Below are positions 16,982 to 26,721 of a stretch of 64,000 bases of DNA, piece by piece. This DNA is from Polynucleobacter sp. MWH-HuK1 (GTDB taxonomy: Bacteria > Pseudomonadota > Gammaproteobacteria > Burkholderiales > Burkholderiaceae). How positions within the stretch are numbered: the first letter of the stretch is position 1; each line of letters begins with the position of its first letter. Location of the stretch: contig NZ_JACVPP010000001.1 of the NCBI RefSeq assembly GCF_018881815.1, positions 248,001 through 312,000 of the forward strand. Direction: 5' to 3'. Position numbers and translations under genes: made by a program. The notes beneath the pieces were generated by a model. It did no database searches. It worked only from the letters and a program-made list of their open reading frames with translations, and was not told where the DNA came from.

Positions 16982-18445
16982 ATGGCAAGCCGCGAATTCT
17001 TAAAAATCCTTAATGCAGCCCGTTTAGGTGATGTTTCTGCGCAACAAAATCTGGCTCAAGCCTACTTCACCGGCGCATTTAAAACTCCCATTCAGCCCTC
17101 TAATGCACTGATTTGGTTAGAGAAATCCTATTTTTCCATTAAAAATCAGAAACTTGAAGATCAAATCTCAAGTAGCGCTGAAATTTTCAAGGTTCTGAGC
17201 CAAGTAGCCAGCATCCCGCTAGTTGAAACCTTTAACTCGCCTGCTTTTGGCTTTGGGTGGGATTCATTTTGGAAGCTTGCTGAGGGCGCCGGAGATTTAG
17301 AGCAATCTTCTGCAGCCAAATGGCAACTCGTCAACTTATTGGTTAATCCACAACACAAAGAGATTCAACCTCAACTTTCAGATTGGCTTAAAAAATTTAG
17401 TGGAATGAGTTCGGTTGAAAGAATTTCAGGCTTAGATCTTGGTGGTCTTCAGAAAATTGCCAAACAGTATCTAACTGAATTAGCGGAGGGCAACTCTTCG
17501 GTTGCAGCGAATGCAAAAGAATTGCTGATCAAACTTCAACCCAAAAATGAAGCGCTTTCTTCTCTGTGGAAAGTTTGGCTTGATGAGCAAAATGAAGATG
17601 CCTTAACTCGAGCTGCAGAGCTTGGCTTAACAATTGCAAAACTTACTCTGGGTTTACGACTTGCGCAGCTCGATGACAGAGTAGAAATTGCTGAAACGAA
17701 ATCTAATGCCTCTCTAAAAAAAGCAGCGCATTGGTTAGAGCTCGCTGCCAAAGATGGTGATCGAGATGCTTGGTATGCACTCGGTGAAATTTATCGTCGC
17801 CCACAATTTTCTGGATACAACGCTGCAGAAAGTGATCGTTGTTTTGATCGCGCAGCAGACCTTGGTCACGCACAAGCGCAACTTCGCAAAGGTGCCAATC
17901 TGTGGCGCAAGCGCGAAAAGAGTGACGAGAAAGTGCGCGGTCTCCAAGCCTCCTATTGGGTTTGGCAAGCACAACAACAAGGCGTATCAGAAGCAAAAGA
18001 TTTACTAGGCAAAATTTTGGAGAGCTGTCCAAACCCCAAAAAGAATGAATGGTTTGAATTGGCGCAATACGCTGAGCAAGCGCTAAATCATCATGCTGAG
18101 CACAAACTTGATGAAGACTGGCTACTTCTTTGTCATCGCATCATCATTGCCAATCAGTTTAATTTCAGCAAAGCGGAGTTATTATTGTGCGAAGTTGGGC
18201 AACTACAACATGAACATTGTGTAGTAGTGGATATTCGCTGGGAGCTACCGAAGATATTGCCTAGACTGATTCAGATCGAAACCATTCAGCAACGCCGAGC
18301 TCTATTAGCAGCAGGGAAGGCGTTTGCCGGCTCTGAAATAGATCTTGAAGGTAATCTTCGTCAAAGACGATATCGCTTTGATAGAGTTACCGACTGGTTA
18401 AAGACGACCTTTGCCGATCAGGTCGTTGATGAAGAAGCCACTTAA
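16982..18445 (+). CDS. Sel1-like repeat protein of unknown function
   Basis: The 487-residue protein is helical and rich in Sel1/TPR-like units. The clearest are near residues 8-45 (AARLGDVSAQQNLAQAYFTG) and about 245-310 (AAKDGDRDAWYALGEIY and AADLGHAQAQLRKGANLW). There is no signal peptide or membrane helix, so it is probably a cytoplasmic scaffold. The open frame reaches back to a TTG at 16886 preceded by AGGAG, but MASREFLKIL at 16982 gives a better Sel1 N-terminus; the start is uncertain. The stop shares TTAA with the convergent tatC stop. The function is not known to me. Confidence 0.7.
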   Translation: MASREFLKILNAARLGDVSAQQNLAQAYFTGAFKTPIQPSNALIWLEKSYFSIKNQKLEDQISSSAEIFKVLSQVASIPLVETFNSPAFGFGWDSFWKLAEGAGDLEQSSAAKWQLVNLLVNPQHKEIQPQLSDWLKKFSGMSSVERISGLDLGGLQKIAKQYLTELAEGNSSVAANAKELLIKLQPKNEALSSLWKVWLDEQNEDALTRAAELGLTIAKLTLGLRLAQLDDRVEIAETKSNASLKKAAHWLELAAKDGDRDAWYALGEIYRRPQFSGYNAAESDRCFDRAADLGHAQAQLRKGANLWRKREKSDEKVRGLQASYWVWQAQQQGVSEAKDLLGKILESCPNPKKNEWFELAQYAEQALNHHAEHKLDEDWLLLCHRIIIANQFNFSKAELLLCEVGQLQHEHCVVVDIRWELPKILPRLIQIETIQQRRALLAAGKAFAGSEIDLEGNLRQRRYRFDRVTDWLKTTFADQVVDEEAT

Positions 18446-19224
18446 GTCTCAGAACCCTCAGCCTTGACTTCATCTTCTGAAGGTTTTGGTACATAAAAGC
18501 GCGCAATCAAAAGTCCTAACTCGTAAAGAAGCGTCATTGGAACCGCTAGGAGTAATTGAGAGAGCACATCAGGCGGCGTCACAATTGCTGAGATCACAAA
18601 AGCGCCCACAATAACGTAGGGACGAATCTCTTTTAGTTTTGCTAAAGGCACCATACCCATACGCACCAAGACCACAACGACCACAGGCACTTCAAAGGTA
18701 ATTCCAAATGCTAAAAAGGTTGTCATGGCAAAACTTAAATAGTTATCTATGTCAGTAGACATCTCCGCACCTAGAGGAGCGTTGTAACTTGCCATGAACT
18801 TAAACACAGTTGGAAAAACTAAAAAGTAAGCAAACGCCATACCAATAATGAACAGGGTATAACTACTCACCACCAAAGGCAGGATAAGCTTTCTTTCATG
18901 CAGATAGAGACCGGGCGCAATGAATGCCCACAGCTGATACATCACCACCGGTAATGCGATCAGAAATGCCACAAGCATAGTGACTTTCATCGGCACAAAA
19001 AATGAGCCTGTGACATCAGTCACAATCATCTTACCGCCAGCAGGCAAAGCTTCAAGCAAAGGCTGAGCGAACAAATGAAAAATATCAGGCGCCCAATAGA
19101 CTAAAGAAACAAAAACAATAATGATTGCAATAGCTGATTTAATTACGCGATCACGCAATTCAAATAAGTGGGATAGAAATGTTTCTTGTAATCCCGGTTC
19201 TTCAGTTGAATTATTTTCAGTCAT
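18442..19224 (-). CDS. tatC: Twin-arginine translocase subunit TatC
   Basis: This 260-residue protein has six membrane helices and is the signal-peptide receptor of the Tat system, which exports folded proteins. It shows the N-terminal family segment LSHLFELRDRVIKS, the FxxPxKV-type FFVPMKVTMLVAF, the loop PGLYLHERKL, FxxGxxFAYFLVFP, and AFGITFEVPVVVVVLVRMG. It is the last gene of tatA-tatB-tatC. The Rieske protein encoded at 7.6 kb is an expected substrate. Confidence 0.96.
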   Translation of the reverse strand: MTENNSTEEPGLQETFLSHLFELRDRVIKSAIAIIIVFVSLVYWAPDIFHLFAQPLLEALPAGGKMIVTDVTGSFFVPMKVTMLVAFLIALPVVMYQLWAFIAPGLYLHERKLILPLVVSSYTLFIIGMAFAYFLVFPTVFKFMASYNAPLGAEMSTDIDNYLSFAMTTFLAFGITFEVPVVVVVLVRMGMVPLAKLKEIRPYVIVGAFVISAIVTPPDVLSQLLLAVPMTLLYELGLLIARFYVPKPSEDEVKAEGSET

Positions 19225-19263
19225 GCGTAAGTATTTTTATTCTTTTGCTTGTTACTATTATTT

Positions 19264-19740
19264 TTATTTACCAGCGCTATGGTGAAAACGCTTCATTCTG
19301 GCCGCGCCAGATTGCACACGGGTGCGAATACCCGCAGATCGCTTAAACCAAACCGGCCTTGCAGCACGGCGGACCCCCCAGCTATTGCGGCCCTGGCGTT
19401 TACTTTTACGAAGGACTTCTTTTTCATCTAGCGGTGGCTTTTCGAAGCTAGTCTCAAAGATATCCGCCTGATCACTTAAGTTGGCGCCTGCCTCTTGAAC
19501 GGTGGAGCCGATGCTATTTTCTACTTCTTTGAGAGTGGCAGTAGTTTCTTCTCGAAACTTTTTAAACTCCTCTACTTCCATCTGACGGTTGACTTCAGAT
19601 TTGACATCAGCCATGTAGCGTTGTGCGCGCCCAAATAAATTACCTGCCATGCGGGCAACTTTAGGTAAGCGCTCTGGCCCAACTACGACTAAAGCAACCA
19701 CAGCAATTAGCGCAAGCTTTGAAACTCCGAGATCAATCAT
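19264..19740 (-). CDS. tatB: Twin-arginine translocase subunit TatB
   Basis: The 158-residue protein has an N-terminal membrane helix (MIDLGVSKLALIAVVALVV), the VGPERLPKVAR hinge and an amphipathic helix (LFGRAQRYMADVKSEVNRQ). It forms the receptor complex with TatC. The C-terminal 50 residues are unusually basic, with many Arg/Lys (for example KSKRQGRNSWGVRRAARP and ending FHHSAGK), unlike the acidic or Pro-rich tails of many TatB proteins. It lies between tatA and tatC. Confidence 0.94.
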   Translation of the reverse strand: MIDLGVSKLALIAVVALVVVGPERLPKVARMAGNLFGRAQRYMADVKSEVNRQMEVEEFKKFREETTATLKEVENSIGSTVQEAGANLSDQADIFETSFEKPPLDEKEVLRKSKRQGRNSWGVRRAARPVWFKRSAGIRTRVQSGAARMKRFHHSAGK

Positions 19741-19788
19741 TTAACCAGTCGTTTAAAAGCTGCATAAGTATCTATCGCGCTTTAAATA

Positions 19789-20010
19789 TTATTTATTTAC
19801 GTCTTTTGCCTGAACATCAACAGTCTTTTCTGCTGCTGCAGAACTTTGTTGAATTTGCTCTTTAGGCTCTTCAGAGGTTTTCATACCATCTTTGAAGCCC
19901 TTAACAGCACCACCTAAATCTTGACCGATGTTGCGCAATTTTTTGGTACCAAATACCAACATCACAATTACCAAAACAATCAACCAATGCCAAATGCTAA
20001 ATGAGCCCAT
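19789..20010 (-). CDS. tatA: Twin-arginine translocase subunit TatA
   Basis: The 73-residue protein has a short N-terminal membrane helix ([17 protein letters not shown]), the [12 protein letters not shown] hinge and the amphipathic [11 protein letters not shown] helix. A charged soluble tail follows. TatA oligomers form the transient passage for folded substrates. It heads the tat genes, 16 bases after hinT, in the order hisI-hisE-hinT-tatABC. Confidence 0.96.
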   Translation of the reverse strand: MGSFSIWHWLIVLVIVMLVFGTKKLRNIGQDLGGAVKGFKDGMKTSEEPKEQIQQSSAAAEKTVDVQAKDVNK

Positions 20011-20026
20011 CTTTAATCTCCTTGGA

Positions 20027-20383
20027 TTATTTTTTCCAGGGGCGGGGACCGCCCATCACATGCAAGTGCAAGTGATAAACCTCCTGCCCACCATCTGCAC
20101 CATTATTCACCATCAATCTAAAGCCACCATCCTTACCAGGACGACAACCCTGTTCTTTGGCAAGACGGGGCGCTAATTCCATCATTCTACCCAGCAAAGG
20201 GGCATCTACGCTTTCTGTGGCCTCCAACATGGGTATATGTTTTTTGGGAATCATCAGAAAATGAACGGGCGCTGCTGGATTAATATCTTTAAAAGCATAT
20301 ATTTCCTCATCCTCATAAACCTTATGGGAGGGGATTAAACCTTGTGAAATCTTGCAAAACAGGCAATTTGGATCGTGTGACAT
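20027..20383 (-). CDS. hinT: HIT family nucleotide hydrolase (HinT-like)
   Basis: The 118-residue enzyme hydrolyses phosphoramidate bonds in AMP-linked compounds such as AMP-lysine. The HIT motif HLHLHVMGG lies near the C-terminus with the three catalytic-site histidines. A Zn-type segment CLFCKI near residue 7 and [10 protein letters not shown] in the middle are also family features. It sits between hisE and tatA, an arrangement recalled from other Burkholderiales. Confidence 0.94.
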   Translation of the reverse strand: MSHDPNCLFCKISQGLIPSHKVYEDEEIYAFKDINPAAPVHFLMIPKKHIPMLEATESVDAPLLGRMMELAPRLAKEQGCRPGKDGGFRLMVNNGADGGQEVYHLHLHVMGGPRPWKK

Positions 20384-20407
20384 GCTGATTCCGTAGTTAT
20401 TTCGTGA

Positions 20408-20809
20408 TTACTCTTGGCCAGCAGCTTTTCTGGCAGCCTTCTCTTCAATGCCCGAAGTTCCCAGGCGACGATCAAGCTCGGCGATAACATCTTCTGGACG
20501 CAAGTTGAATTGAGATAGGGCAATTAAGCAATGAAACCATAAATCAGCGATCTCACCGACTAGCAACTTTTGCTGGTCGGGAGCCAAATTAGAGTTACGC
20601 GCATCTTTGGCGGCCATCACCGCTTCAGTTGCTTCCTCGCCAATCTTCTTCAAAATTCCGTCGTCACCCTTCGAAAAAAGCAAAGCGGTATAGGAAGTTT
20701 TAGGGTCCGCTTGACCCGCTTTAAACGCATCACGACGTTGATCAACCACATCAGCCAAATGGGCTAATCCTGAATCCAGATTAGAGGGTTTATTCGCGGA
20801 GCTAGTCAT
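20408..20809 (-). CDS. hisE: Phosphoribosyl-ATP diphosphatase
   Basis: The 133-residue enzyme removes pyrophosphate from PR-ATP, the second step of histidine synthesis. It belongs to the all-alpha MazG-like fold, with the metal-binding [16 protein letters not shown] near residue 55 and [16 protein letters not shown] near 85. Here it is separate from HisI, not fused as in E. coli. It follows hisI by about 37 bases. Confidence 0.95.
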   Translation of the reverse strand: MTSSANKPSNLDSGLAHLADVVDQRRDAFKAGQADPKTSYTALLFSKGDDGILKKIGEEATEAVMAAKDARNSNLAPDQQKLLVGEIADLWFHCLIALSQFNLRPEDVIAELDRRLGTSGIEEKAARKAAGQE

Positions 20810-20846
20810 AGAATCATTTTATGTCTTTTATAAGAAGGTATTTGAA

Positions 20847-21269
20847 TTACTTCTTACTTTTGGACTCATCAACCCAAGCAGATTTTGCAGAGTCCCACTG
20901 CAGGAAAAAGCAGCTATGCTCACCTGTATGACAAGCAATGCCATCTTTTTGCTCAACTAATAGCAAAATCGTGTCGCCATCACAATCCAAGCGGACTTCT
21001 TTTACCTTTTGCGTGTGGCCAGACTCTTCACCTTTGTGCCATAACTTCTGCCTTGAGCGTGTCCAGTAGACTGCCTCACCTAAACGCAATGTCTCCAGAA
21101 GGGCATCGCGGTTCATCCAAGCCATCATCAGTACATCGCCACTACCTACTTCTTGAGCGATGACCGGAACCAAACCTTGCTCGTTCCATGTCACAGCATC
21201 AAGCCATGAACCGGCTTGTAGATTTTGAACGGGTGTGAAAGTACTTTGGGTGCTTTGAGAATTGCTCAT
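20847..21269 (-). CDS. hisI: Phosphoribosyl-AMP cyclohydrolase
   Basis: This 140-residue Zn enzyme opens the purine ring of PR-AMP, step three of histidine synthesis. Conserved parts are [31 protein letters not shown], the metal-binding [13 protein letters not shown] and the second cysteine motif [10 protein letters not shown]. It is a stand-alone domain. It sits about 50 bases after hisF on the same strand. Confidence 0.95.
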   Translation of the reverse strand: MSNSQSTQSTFTPVQNLQAGSWLDAVTWNEQGLVPVIAQEVGSGDVLMMAWMNRDALLETLRLGEAVYWTRSRQKLWHKGEESGHTQKVKEVRLDCDGDTILLLVEQKDGIACHTGEHSCFFLQWDSAKSAWVDESKSKK

Positions 21270-21321
21270 ACCTAAACTTTACAGGCAATGGTTCAAACTT
21301 AGCAAAAAGTCTGACTTCGAT

Positions 21322-22080
21322 TTAAATCCGAACCGGGATTCCTTGTGCGGCCATATATTCCTTTGCCTGGCCAACGGTGTACTCGCCGTAGTGAAAAATG
21401 CTAGCTGCCAATACGGCGTCAGCATGACCATTCGTAATGCCGTCGACTAAATGCTGCAAATTACCAACACCGCCAGAAGCAATCACCGGCACAGACACTG
21501 CGTCACTGACAGCAGCAGTTAAAGCCAAATCAAAACCATCCTTACTACCGTCACGGTTCATGCTGGTTAACAAGATTTCACCAGCACCGCGTTTAGCAAC
21601 TTCTTTAGCCCACTCCACTACATCCATACCAGTAGCTGTTCTGCCACCATGGGTAAACACTTCCCAATTACCTGCCTCAGTTTGCTTGGCATCAATCGCC
21701 ACCACAATACATTGAGAACCGTAATGCGCGGCTGCATCAGAAACTAAATCTGGATTAGCAACTGCGGAGGAATTCATGCTGACTTTATCTGCACCAGCGT
21801 TGAGCAAGCGTCGCACATCAGCAACCGCGCGCACGCCACCGCCAACTGTCAACGGAATAAACACCTGTGCAGCCACATCCTCAATGATATGCAAAATGAG
21901 ATCACGCCCATCAGAAGTAGCAGTGATATCTAAGAAGGTTAACTCGTCTGCCCCTTGCGTGTCATAACGCTTAGCAATTTCCACAGGGTCTCCCGCATCC
22001 CGCAGACCAACAAAGTTCACACCTTTAACTACACGCCCCGCAGTAACATCGAGACAAGGAATAATACGCTTGGTTAACAC
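21322..22080 (-). CDS. hisF: Imidazole glycerol phosphate synthase cyclase subunit
   Basis: The 252-residue TIM barrel uses ammonia from HisH to make imidazole glycerol phosphate and AICAR. Family motifs are [16 protein letters not shown] at the start, with the catalytic Asp, [19 protein letters not shown], and [16 protein letters not shown] with the second catalytic Asp. The start codon is GTG and overlaps the TAG of hisA by one base (TAGTG), implying coupled translation. Confidence 0.97.
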   Translation of the reverse strand: MLTKRIIPCLDVTAGRVVKGVNFVGLRDAGDPVEIAKRYDTQGADELTFLDITATSDGRDLILHIIEDVAAQVFIPLTVGGGVRAVADVRRLLNAGADKVSMNSSAVANPDLVSDAAAHYGSQCIVVAIDAKQTEAGNWEVFTHGGRTATGMDVVEWAKEVAKRGAGEILLTSMNRDGSKDGFDLALTAAVSDAVSVPVIASGGVGNLQHLVDGITNGHADAVLAASIFHYGEYTVGQAKEYMAAQGIPVRI

Positions 22081-22841
22081 TAGATAATTTTCTTTTTATA
22101 TTTGAGTGTTAACTCATCAGCATATTTTTGTGCAGCAGCGAGATCGAGATCACCAGAGTAAATAGAGCGGCCAGCAATCACGCCCATCACACCCTCTTCC
22201 TCGGCCTTACAGAGTGCATCAATATCTTGATTATTCGATAAGCCGCCACTAGCGATTACCGGAATGCGAATAGCTTGGGCCAACTTCACAGTGGCATCAA
22301 TGTTCACGCCTTTGAGCATGCCATCGCGCCCAATATCAGTATAGATAATGGCTTCAACACCCCAGTCTTCAAATTTCTTAGCGAGGTCAATCACTTCATG
22401 ACCGGTGATTTTGCTCCAACCATCAGTAGCTACTTTGCCATCACGAGCATCTAAACCCACCATGACATGTCCAGGGAATGCCGTACAAGCATCTTGTACA
22501 AAACCAGGATTCTTCACTGCTGCAGTGCCAATAATGACAGTGCTGATTCCGTCATCCAATAAGCGCTCAATCGTTTCGAGATCACGAATACCGCCGCCCA
22601 ACTGCACAGGGATCTCATTACCTACAGCCTTGAGAATGGATTTAATAGCAGACTCGTTTTTTAACTTGCCGGCAAATGCGCCATTGAGATCAACCAAATG
22701 CAAACGACGTGCACCTTTGCTAATCCAATGTGCCGCCATCGCGCCAGGGTCTTCAGAGAAAACCGTGGCTTTATCCATATCACCTTGTTCGAGTCGAACA
22801 CAGTGGCCATCTTTTAGATCTATTGCGGGAATCAGCAGCAT
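22080..22841 (-). CDS. hisA: ProFAR isomerase (HisA)
   Basis: The 253-residue TIM barrel isomerises ProFAR to PRFAR by an Amadori rearrangement. It has [19 protein letters not shown] at the start, with the catalytic Asp, [15 protein letters not shown], and [16 protein letters not shown] with the second catalytic Asp. Phosphate is bound by SGGLSN and the GVIAGRSIY loop. It lies between hisH and hisF in the his cluster. Confidence 0.97.
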   Translation of the reverse strand: MLLIPAIDLKDGHCVRLEQGDMDKATVFSEDPGAMAAHWISKGARRLHLVDLNGAFAGKLKNESAIKSILKAVGNEIPVQLGGGIRDLETIERLLDDGISTVIIGTAAVKNPGFVQDACTAFPGHVMVGLDARDGKVATDGWSKITGHEVIDLAKKFEDWGVEAIIYTDIGRDGMLKGVNIDATVKLAQAIRIPVIASGGLSNNQDIDALCKAEEEGVMGVIAGRSIYSGDLDLAAAQKYADELTLKYKKKII

Positions 22842-22859
22842 AGCAAATAGTAATAAATA

Positions 22860-23516
22860 TTAAGGTTGCCAAGAAATAAAATTTTGATAAAGCTTTAATC
22901 CGTATTCTGCACTTTTTTCTGGATGAAATTGAGTTGCAAAAATATTATCTCGCGCCACTGCAGAAGTAAACCAATCGCCATATTCAGTAGAACCAGCAAT
23001 ATCTTCATTGCACTGCGGCACAACATAGTAACTATGGACGAAGTAAAAACTTGTTAAGTCCGGGATGCCAGACCAAAGTGGGTGTTTTTGATCTTGACGA
23101 ACCTGGTTCCAACCCATATGCGGCACCTTAAAAGCGGATCCATCGGGCTGCTTCTTGCCAGCCAAATTAAAACGGCGCACCTCACCAGGAATCAAGCCCA
23201 AGCACGGTGTCCATTGCTCGGTGGCACGAACCTCTGCACTTCTATCAAATAGCATTTGCTCGCCAACGCAAACACCTAGGAGCGGTTTACTTTTAGACGC
23301 TTCTAGCAAGGCCTGTAATAAACCGGATTCTTGTAGGTGCTTCATACAATCTGGCATCGCGCCCTGACCTGGTAAAACTACACGATCAGCAACACGAATC
23401 TCTTCAGGCTGATGTGCAATCAGCACATTGTCATTGGGCGCGACATGATGAAATGCTTGATACACGGAACGGAGGTTGCCCATTCCATAATCAACGATCG
23501 CAATAGTTTGCGCCAA
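22860..23516 (-). CDS. hisH: Imidazole glycerol phosphate synthase glutaminase subunit
   Basis: This 218-residue class I glutamine amidotransferase supplies ammonia to HisF. The nucleophile cysteine is in [13 protein letters not shown], and the His-Glu pair is in [10 protein letters not shown] near the C-terminus. The N-terminus [14 protein letters not shown] is the family hallmark. It stands about 18 bases upstream of hisA. Confidence 0.97.
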   Translation of the reverse strand: MAQTIAIVDYGMGNLRSVYQAFHHVAPNDNVLIAHQPEEIRVADRVVLPGQGAMPDCMKHLQESGLLQALLEASKSKPLLGVCVGEQMLFDRSAEVRATEQWTPCLGLIPGEVRRFNLAGKKQPDGSAFKVPHMGWNQVRQDQKHPLWSGIPDLTSFYFVHSYYVVPQCNEDIAGSTEYGDWFTSAVARDNIFATQFHPEKSAEYGLKLYQNFISWQP

Positions 23517-23565
23517 AATTTAGCCTATCTTTGCTGTTATCTAACGGGCAACTAGATGATCTAGA

Positions 23566-24153
23566 TTAGAGGCTGCCTTTGGTTGAGGGAATAGAGCCAG
23601 ATGCACGCGGATCTACTGCCAAGGCCATACGCAAAGCGCGACCAAAGGCTTTGAACACAGTTTCAATCTGATGGTGTGCATTAATGCCACGCAAGTTGTC
23701 GATGTGCAAAGTCACTCCAGCATGGTTCACAAAACCGCGGAAGAACTCAATACTGAGATCAACGTCAAAATCACCCACGCGAGCACGAGTAAATGGAACG
23801 TTGAATTCCAAATCAGGGCGTCCAGAGAAATCGATCACGACGCGAGACAAAGTCTCATCTAAAGGCACATAAGAGTGGCCATAACGGGTAATACCAGCCT
23901 TATCACCAACCGCTTTAGCAAAGGCTTGGCCCAAGGTAATTCCCACATCCTCAACAGTGTGGTGATCATCAATATGGGTATCACCATTCGCAACCACTTT
24001 GAGGTCAATCATGCCGTGACGGGCAATTTGATCCAACATATGGTCGAGAAAAGGAACTCCGGAGGCTAGGTCAGCCTTACCGGTACCATCTAAATTGATG
24101 GAAATCTGAATTTTGGTTTCCGAAGTGTTTCGGGTAACGTCGGCTTGCCGCAT
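23566..24153 (-). CDS. hisB: Imidazoleglycerol-phosphate dehydratase
   Basis: The 195-residue enzyme is only the dehydratase. The histidinol-phosphatase domain of the E. coli HisB fusion is absent, and no phosphatase gene is in the window. Mn-binding motifs are HHTVEDVGI and NAHHQIE, with the internal repeat [13 protein letters not shown] and [11 protein letters not shown]. The start gives [14 protein letters not shown], which fits the family, but has no clear Shine-Dalgarno. A short in-frame upstream ORF ends six bases before its ATG. Confidence 0.96.
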   Translation of the reverse strand: MRQADVTRNTSETKIQISINLDGTGKADLASGVPFLDHMLDQIARHGMIDLKVVANGDTHIDDHHTVEDVGITLGQAFAKAVGDKAGITRYGHSYVPLDETLSRVVIDFSGRPDLEFNVPFTRARVGDFDVDLSIEFFRGFVNHAGVTLHIDNLRGINAHHQIETVFKAFGRALRMALAVDPRASGSIPSTKGSL

Positions 24154-24156
24154 GCT

Positions 24157-24195
24157 TCATTGCGCCGCGAGGCGAAGTGTTGATTGAAGCCTCAT
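24157..24195 (-). other. Possible 12-codon upstream ORF ahead of hisB
   Basis: ATG with AGGA eight bases upstream opens a frame encoding MRLQSTLRLAAQ that ends in TGA, one codon before the hisB ATG and in the same frame. hisB has no clear ribosome-binding site of its own, so ribosomes may reach it by reinitiation. The peptide has no histidine, so it is not a classical his attenuator leader. Confidence 0.35.
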
Positions 24196-24269
24196 AATAT
24201 CATTCCTAGAAAAGATATAAATATCGACGTTGTAGCACTTTGATCCTGACTTTTGACCTGAGAACCCTC

Positions 24270-25337
24270 ATGAGCCGTTTTTGGAGCCCTGTTGTTAATA
24301 CCTTAACCCCATACGTTCCAGGGGAGCAACCGCAAATGCAGCGGCTGGTCAAACTCAACACCAATGAAAGCCCATATGGCCCATCGCCAAAGGCCCTTGC
24401 TGCCATTGAAGGTCAAAACACTGCGGATTTGCGCCTTTATCCCGATCCAGAAGGTGCAATCCTAAAACAAGCCATCGCTAAATTACATGGCCTAGACCCG
24501 AAACAAGTTTTTTTAGGCAATGGATCTGATGAAGTTTTAGCGCATGTCTTTGCCGGGCTTCTTAAACAAACTAAGCCAGTCAACTTTCCGGATATTACCT
24601 ATAGCTTCTATCCTGTTTACTGCAAGCTTTTTGGAATTGAATATCAAACGATCCCGCTGGGTGCAAATTTTGAGATCAATCCTGCCGAGTTCAAAACACC
24701 CAATGGTGGGATTATTTTCCCCAACCCAAATGCTCCAACCGGCAGATCTATTGCCCGCTCTGAAATCGAAGCTTTGCTATTTCGCAATAAGGACTCTGTA
24801 GTAGTAATTGATGAAGCCTATGTCGATTACGGTACTGAATCCTGCATTCCATTGTTGCGTGGCAATACCTGTCCAGAAAATCTTCTAATTGTTCATACGC
24901 TTTCTAAATCGCGCGCCTTGGCCGGCCTGCGCGTTGGCTTTGCTGTTGGTCATCCCGACTTAATTGAAGGGCTAGAGCGAGTAAAAAATAGTTTTAACTC
25001 TTACCCACTAGGGCGCCTAGCTCAAGCTGGCGCTATTGCAGCCATTGAAGATCAAGCACATCTTGAAGAAACCTCAGCCAAGGTCATCCAAACTCGGACT
25101 AAGTTGGTTGAGCAGCTCAAAGCCTTGGGATTTGAAACGCTCCCTTCAACTGCGAACTTTATTTTTACCCGTCACCCACAGCATTCTGGAGCAAAGCTCT
25201 ATCAAGCCTTGCGTGATCGAGGCATTATCGTGCGTCACTTTAAAACTGAGCGTATAGAGGAATTCTTGCGCATTACGATTGGCACGGATGAACAAAGTGG
25301 TGAGCTTGTAACCGCTTTGAAGGAAATACTAAGTTAA
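24270..25337 (+). CDS. hisC: Histidinol-phosphate aminotransferase
   Basis: This 355-residue PLP enzyme (fold type I) converts imidazole acetol phosphate to histidinol phosphate. Visible motifs are [14 protein letters not shown], the substrate-side [20 protein letters not shown], the PLP-lysine [16 protein letters not shown], and the C-terminal [10 protein letters not shown]. The open frame goes back to a TTG at 24240, but the ATG at 24270 gives the usual length. It is the only his gene here on the plus strand: it diverges from hisB and converges on hisD with a 35-base gap. Confidence 0.96.
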   Translation: MSRFWSPVVNTLTPYVPGEQPQMQRLVKLNTNESPYGPSPKALAAIEGQNTADLRLYPDPEGAILKQAIAKLHGLDPKQVFLGNGSDEVLAHVFAGLLKQTKPVNFPDITYSFYPVYCKLFGIEYQTIPLGANFEINPAEFKTPNGGIIFPNPNAPTGRSIARSEIEALLFRNKDSVVVIDEAYVDYGTESCIPLLRGNTCPENLLIVHTLSKSRALAGLRVGFAVGHPDLIEGLERVKNSFNSYPLGRLAQAGAIAAIEDQAHLEETSAKVIQTRTKLVEQLKALGFETLPSTANFIFTRHPQHSGAKLYQALRDRGIIVRHFKTERIEEFLRITIGTDEQSGELVTALKEILS

Positions 25338-25372
25338 GTTATTTATTTAAGAAGCTTAGATTAATTTCGCAC

Positions 25373-26695
25373 TTACTTTTTGAGGCGCATCTCGGCCGCA
25401 CGCGCATGTGCCTGCAAGCCTTCACCGTGAGCCAAGGTACTTGCAACCTCACCCAAAGTTTGGGCGCCTGCCTCACTCACTTCAATCATGCTCGAGCGCT
25501 TGATAAAGTCATACACACCCAGTGGTGAAGAAAAGCGTGCGGTACGTGCTGTTGGCAATACGTGATTGGGTCCAGCACAATAATCACCCAGTGATTCACT
25601 GGTGTAGTTGCCCATGAATATGGCACCTGCATGACGAATTTTATCTGCCCACTCACGTGGATCAGCAGCACAAATCTCTAAATGCTCAGCAGCGATAGCA
25701 TTAGCAATCTCACAAGCCTCTGCCATATCTTTAACTTGAATCAACAGGGCTCGATTTGTTAGCGATGCTTCAATTACTTTTGCTCTTGGCATTTCTGGCA
25801 AAAGCTTATTAATACTTGCTTGCACTTGCTCAATATATGCGGCGTCCGGACACAACAAGATCGATTGGGCTTGCTCATCATGTTCAGCCTGTGAGAACAA
25901 ATCCATGGCAACCCAATCAGGGTTAGTAGATCCATCACAAAGAACCAAAATCTCTGAAGGGCCGGCGATCATATCGATACCGACAATGCCAAATACTCGG
26001 CGCTTAGCTGCAGCTACATAAGCATTACCAGGTCCAACAATTTTGTCGACTGATGGAATGGTTTTTGTTCCATAAGCCAAAGCGCCAACCGCCTGGGCAC
26101 CGCCAATCGTAAAGACACGATCAACACCTGCAAGGTAGGCTGCCGCCAAAACCAATGGATTGCGTGCTCCATCCGGTGTAGGCACCACCATAATGACTTC
26201 AGCAACACCTGCTACTTTTGCGGGAATGGCATTCATCAACACTGAAGATGGATAAGCAGCTTTACCGCCTGGCACATAAATTCCCACTCGATCTAGAGGA
26301 GTCACTTTTTGACCTAAACGTGTGCCATCTTTCTCTTCATATTCCCAAGAGTGGCAACCAGCCTCAATCTTTTGCTGCTCGTGATATGCACGTACTCTTT
26401 GCGCAGCAATATCCAGAGCATTTTTTTGTTCTGTAGATAAAGATTGGTAGGCTTGCTCTAAATCTTCACGCGCAATCTCTAATTCGGAAACACTTGCAAC
26501 ATTCAAACGATCGAATTGTTTTGTAAAACCAATAACCGCTTCATCGCCCTTGTCTTTAACTGCTGCCAGAATCTTCACTACAGCTGCATCTATAGCCTCG
26601 TCATCAGCACTAGGCAAAGAAAGACTCGACAACAGAATTTCTCTGAAGCCTACATCTTTGCTAGTAAGGCGCTTGACGCTGATGTTTGAAGACAT
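25373..26695 (-). CDS. hisD: Histidinol dehydrogenase
   Basis: The 440-residue Zn enzyme performs the last two oxidations to histidine. It has [15 protein letters not shown] near residue 130, the NAD site segment [26 protein letters not shown], the catalytic region [11 protein letters not shown] and the Zn-site [12 protein letters not shown]. It follows hisG by 26 bases on the same strand. Its 3' end faces hisC, with no terminator visible. Confidence 0.97.
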   Translation of the reverse strand: MSSNISVKRLTSKDVGFREILLSSLSLPSADDEAIDAAVVKILAAVKDKGDEAVIGFTKQFDRLNVASVSELEIAREDLEQAYQSLSTEQKNALDIAAQRVRAYHEQQKIEAGCHSWEYEEKDGTRLGQKVTPLDRVGIYVPGGKAAYPSSVLMNAIPAKVAGVAEVIMVVPTPDGARNPLVLAAAYLAGVDRVFTIGGAQAVGALAYGTKTIPSVDKIVGPGNAYVAAAKRRVFGIVGIDMIAGPSEILVLCDGSTNPDWVAMDLFSQAEHDEQAQSILLCPDAAYIEQVQASINKLLPEMPRAKVIEASLTNRALLIQVKDMAEACEIANAIAAEHLEICAADPREWADKIRHAGAIFMGNYTSESLGDYCAGPNHVLPTARTARFSSPLGVYDFIKRSSMIEVSEAGAQTLGEVASTLAHGEGLQAHARAAEMRLKK

Positions 26696-26721
26696 GGATA
26701 GGACTTATTGTTGGTCGCTAA

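Noticed and set aside
24154..24269. Classical his attenuator leader upstream of hisB or hisC
   Set aside because: No run of histidine codons and no terminator-antiterminator pair was found in the gap.
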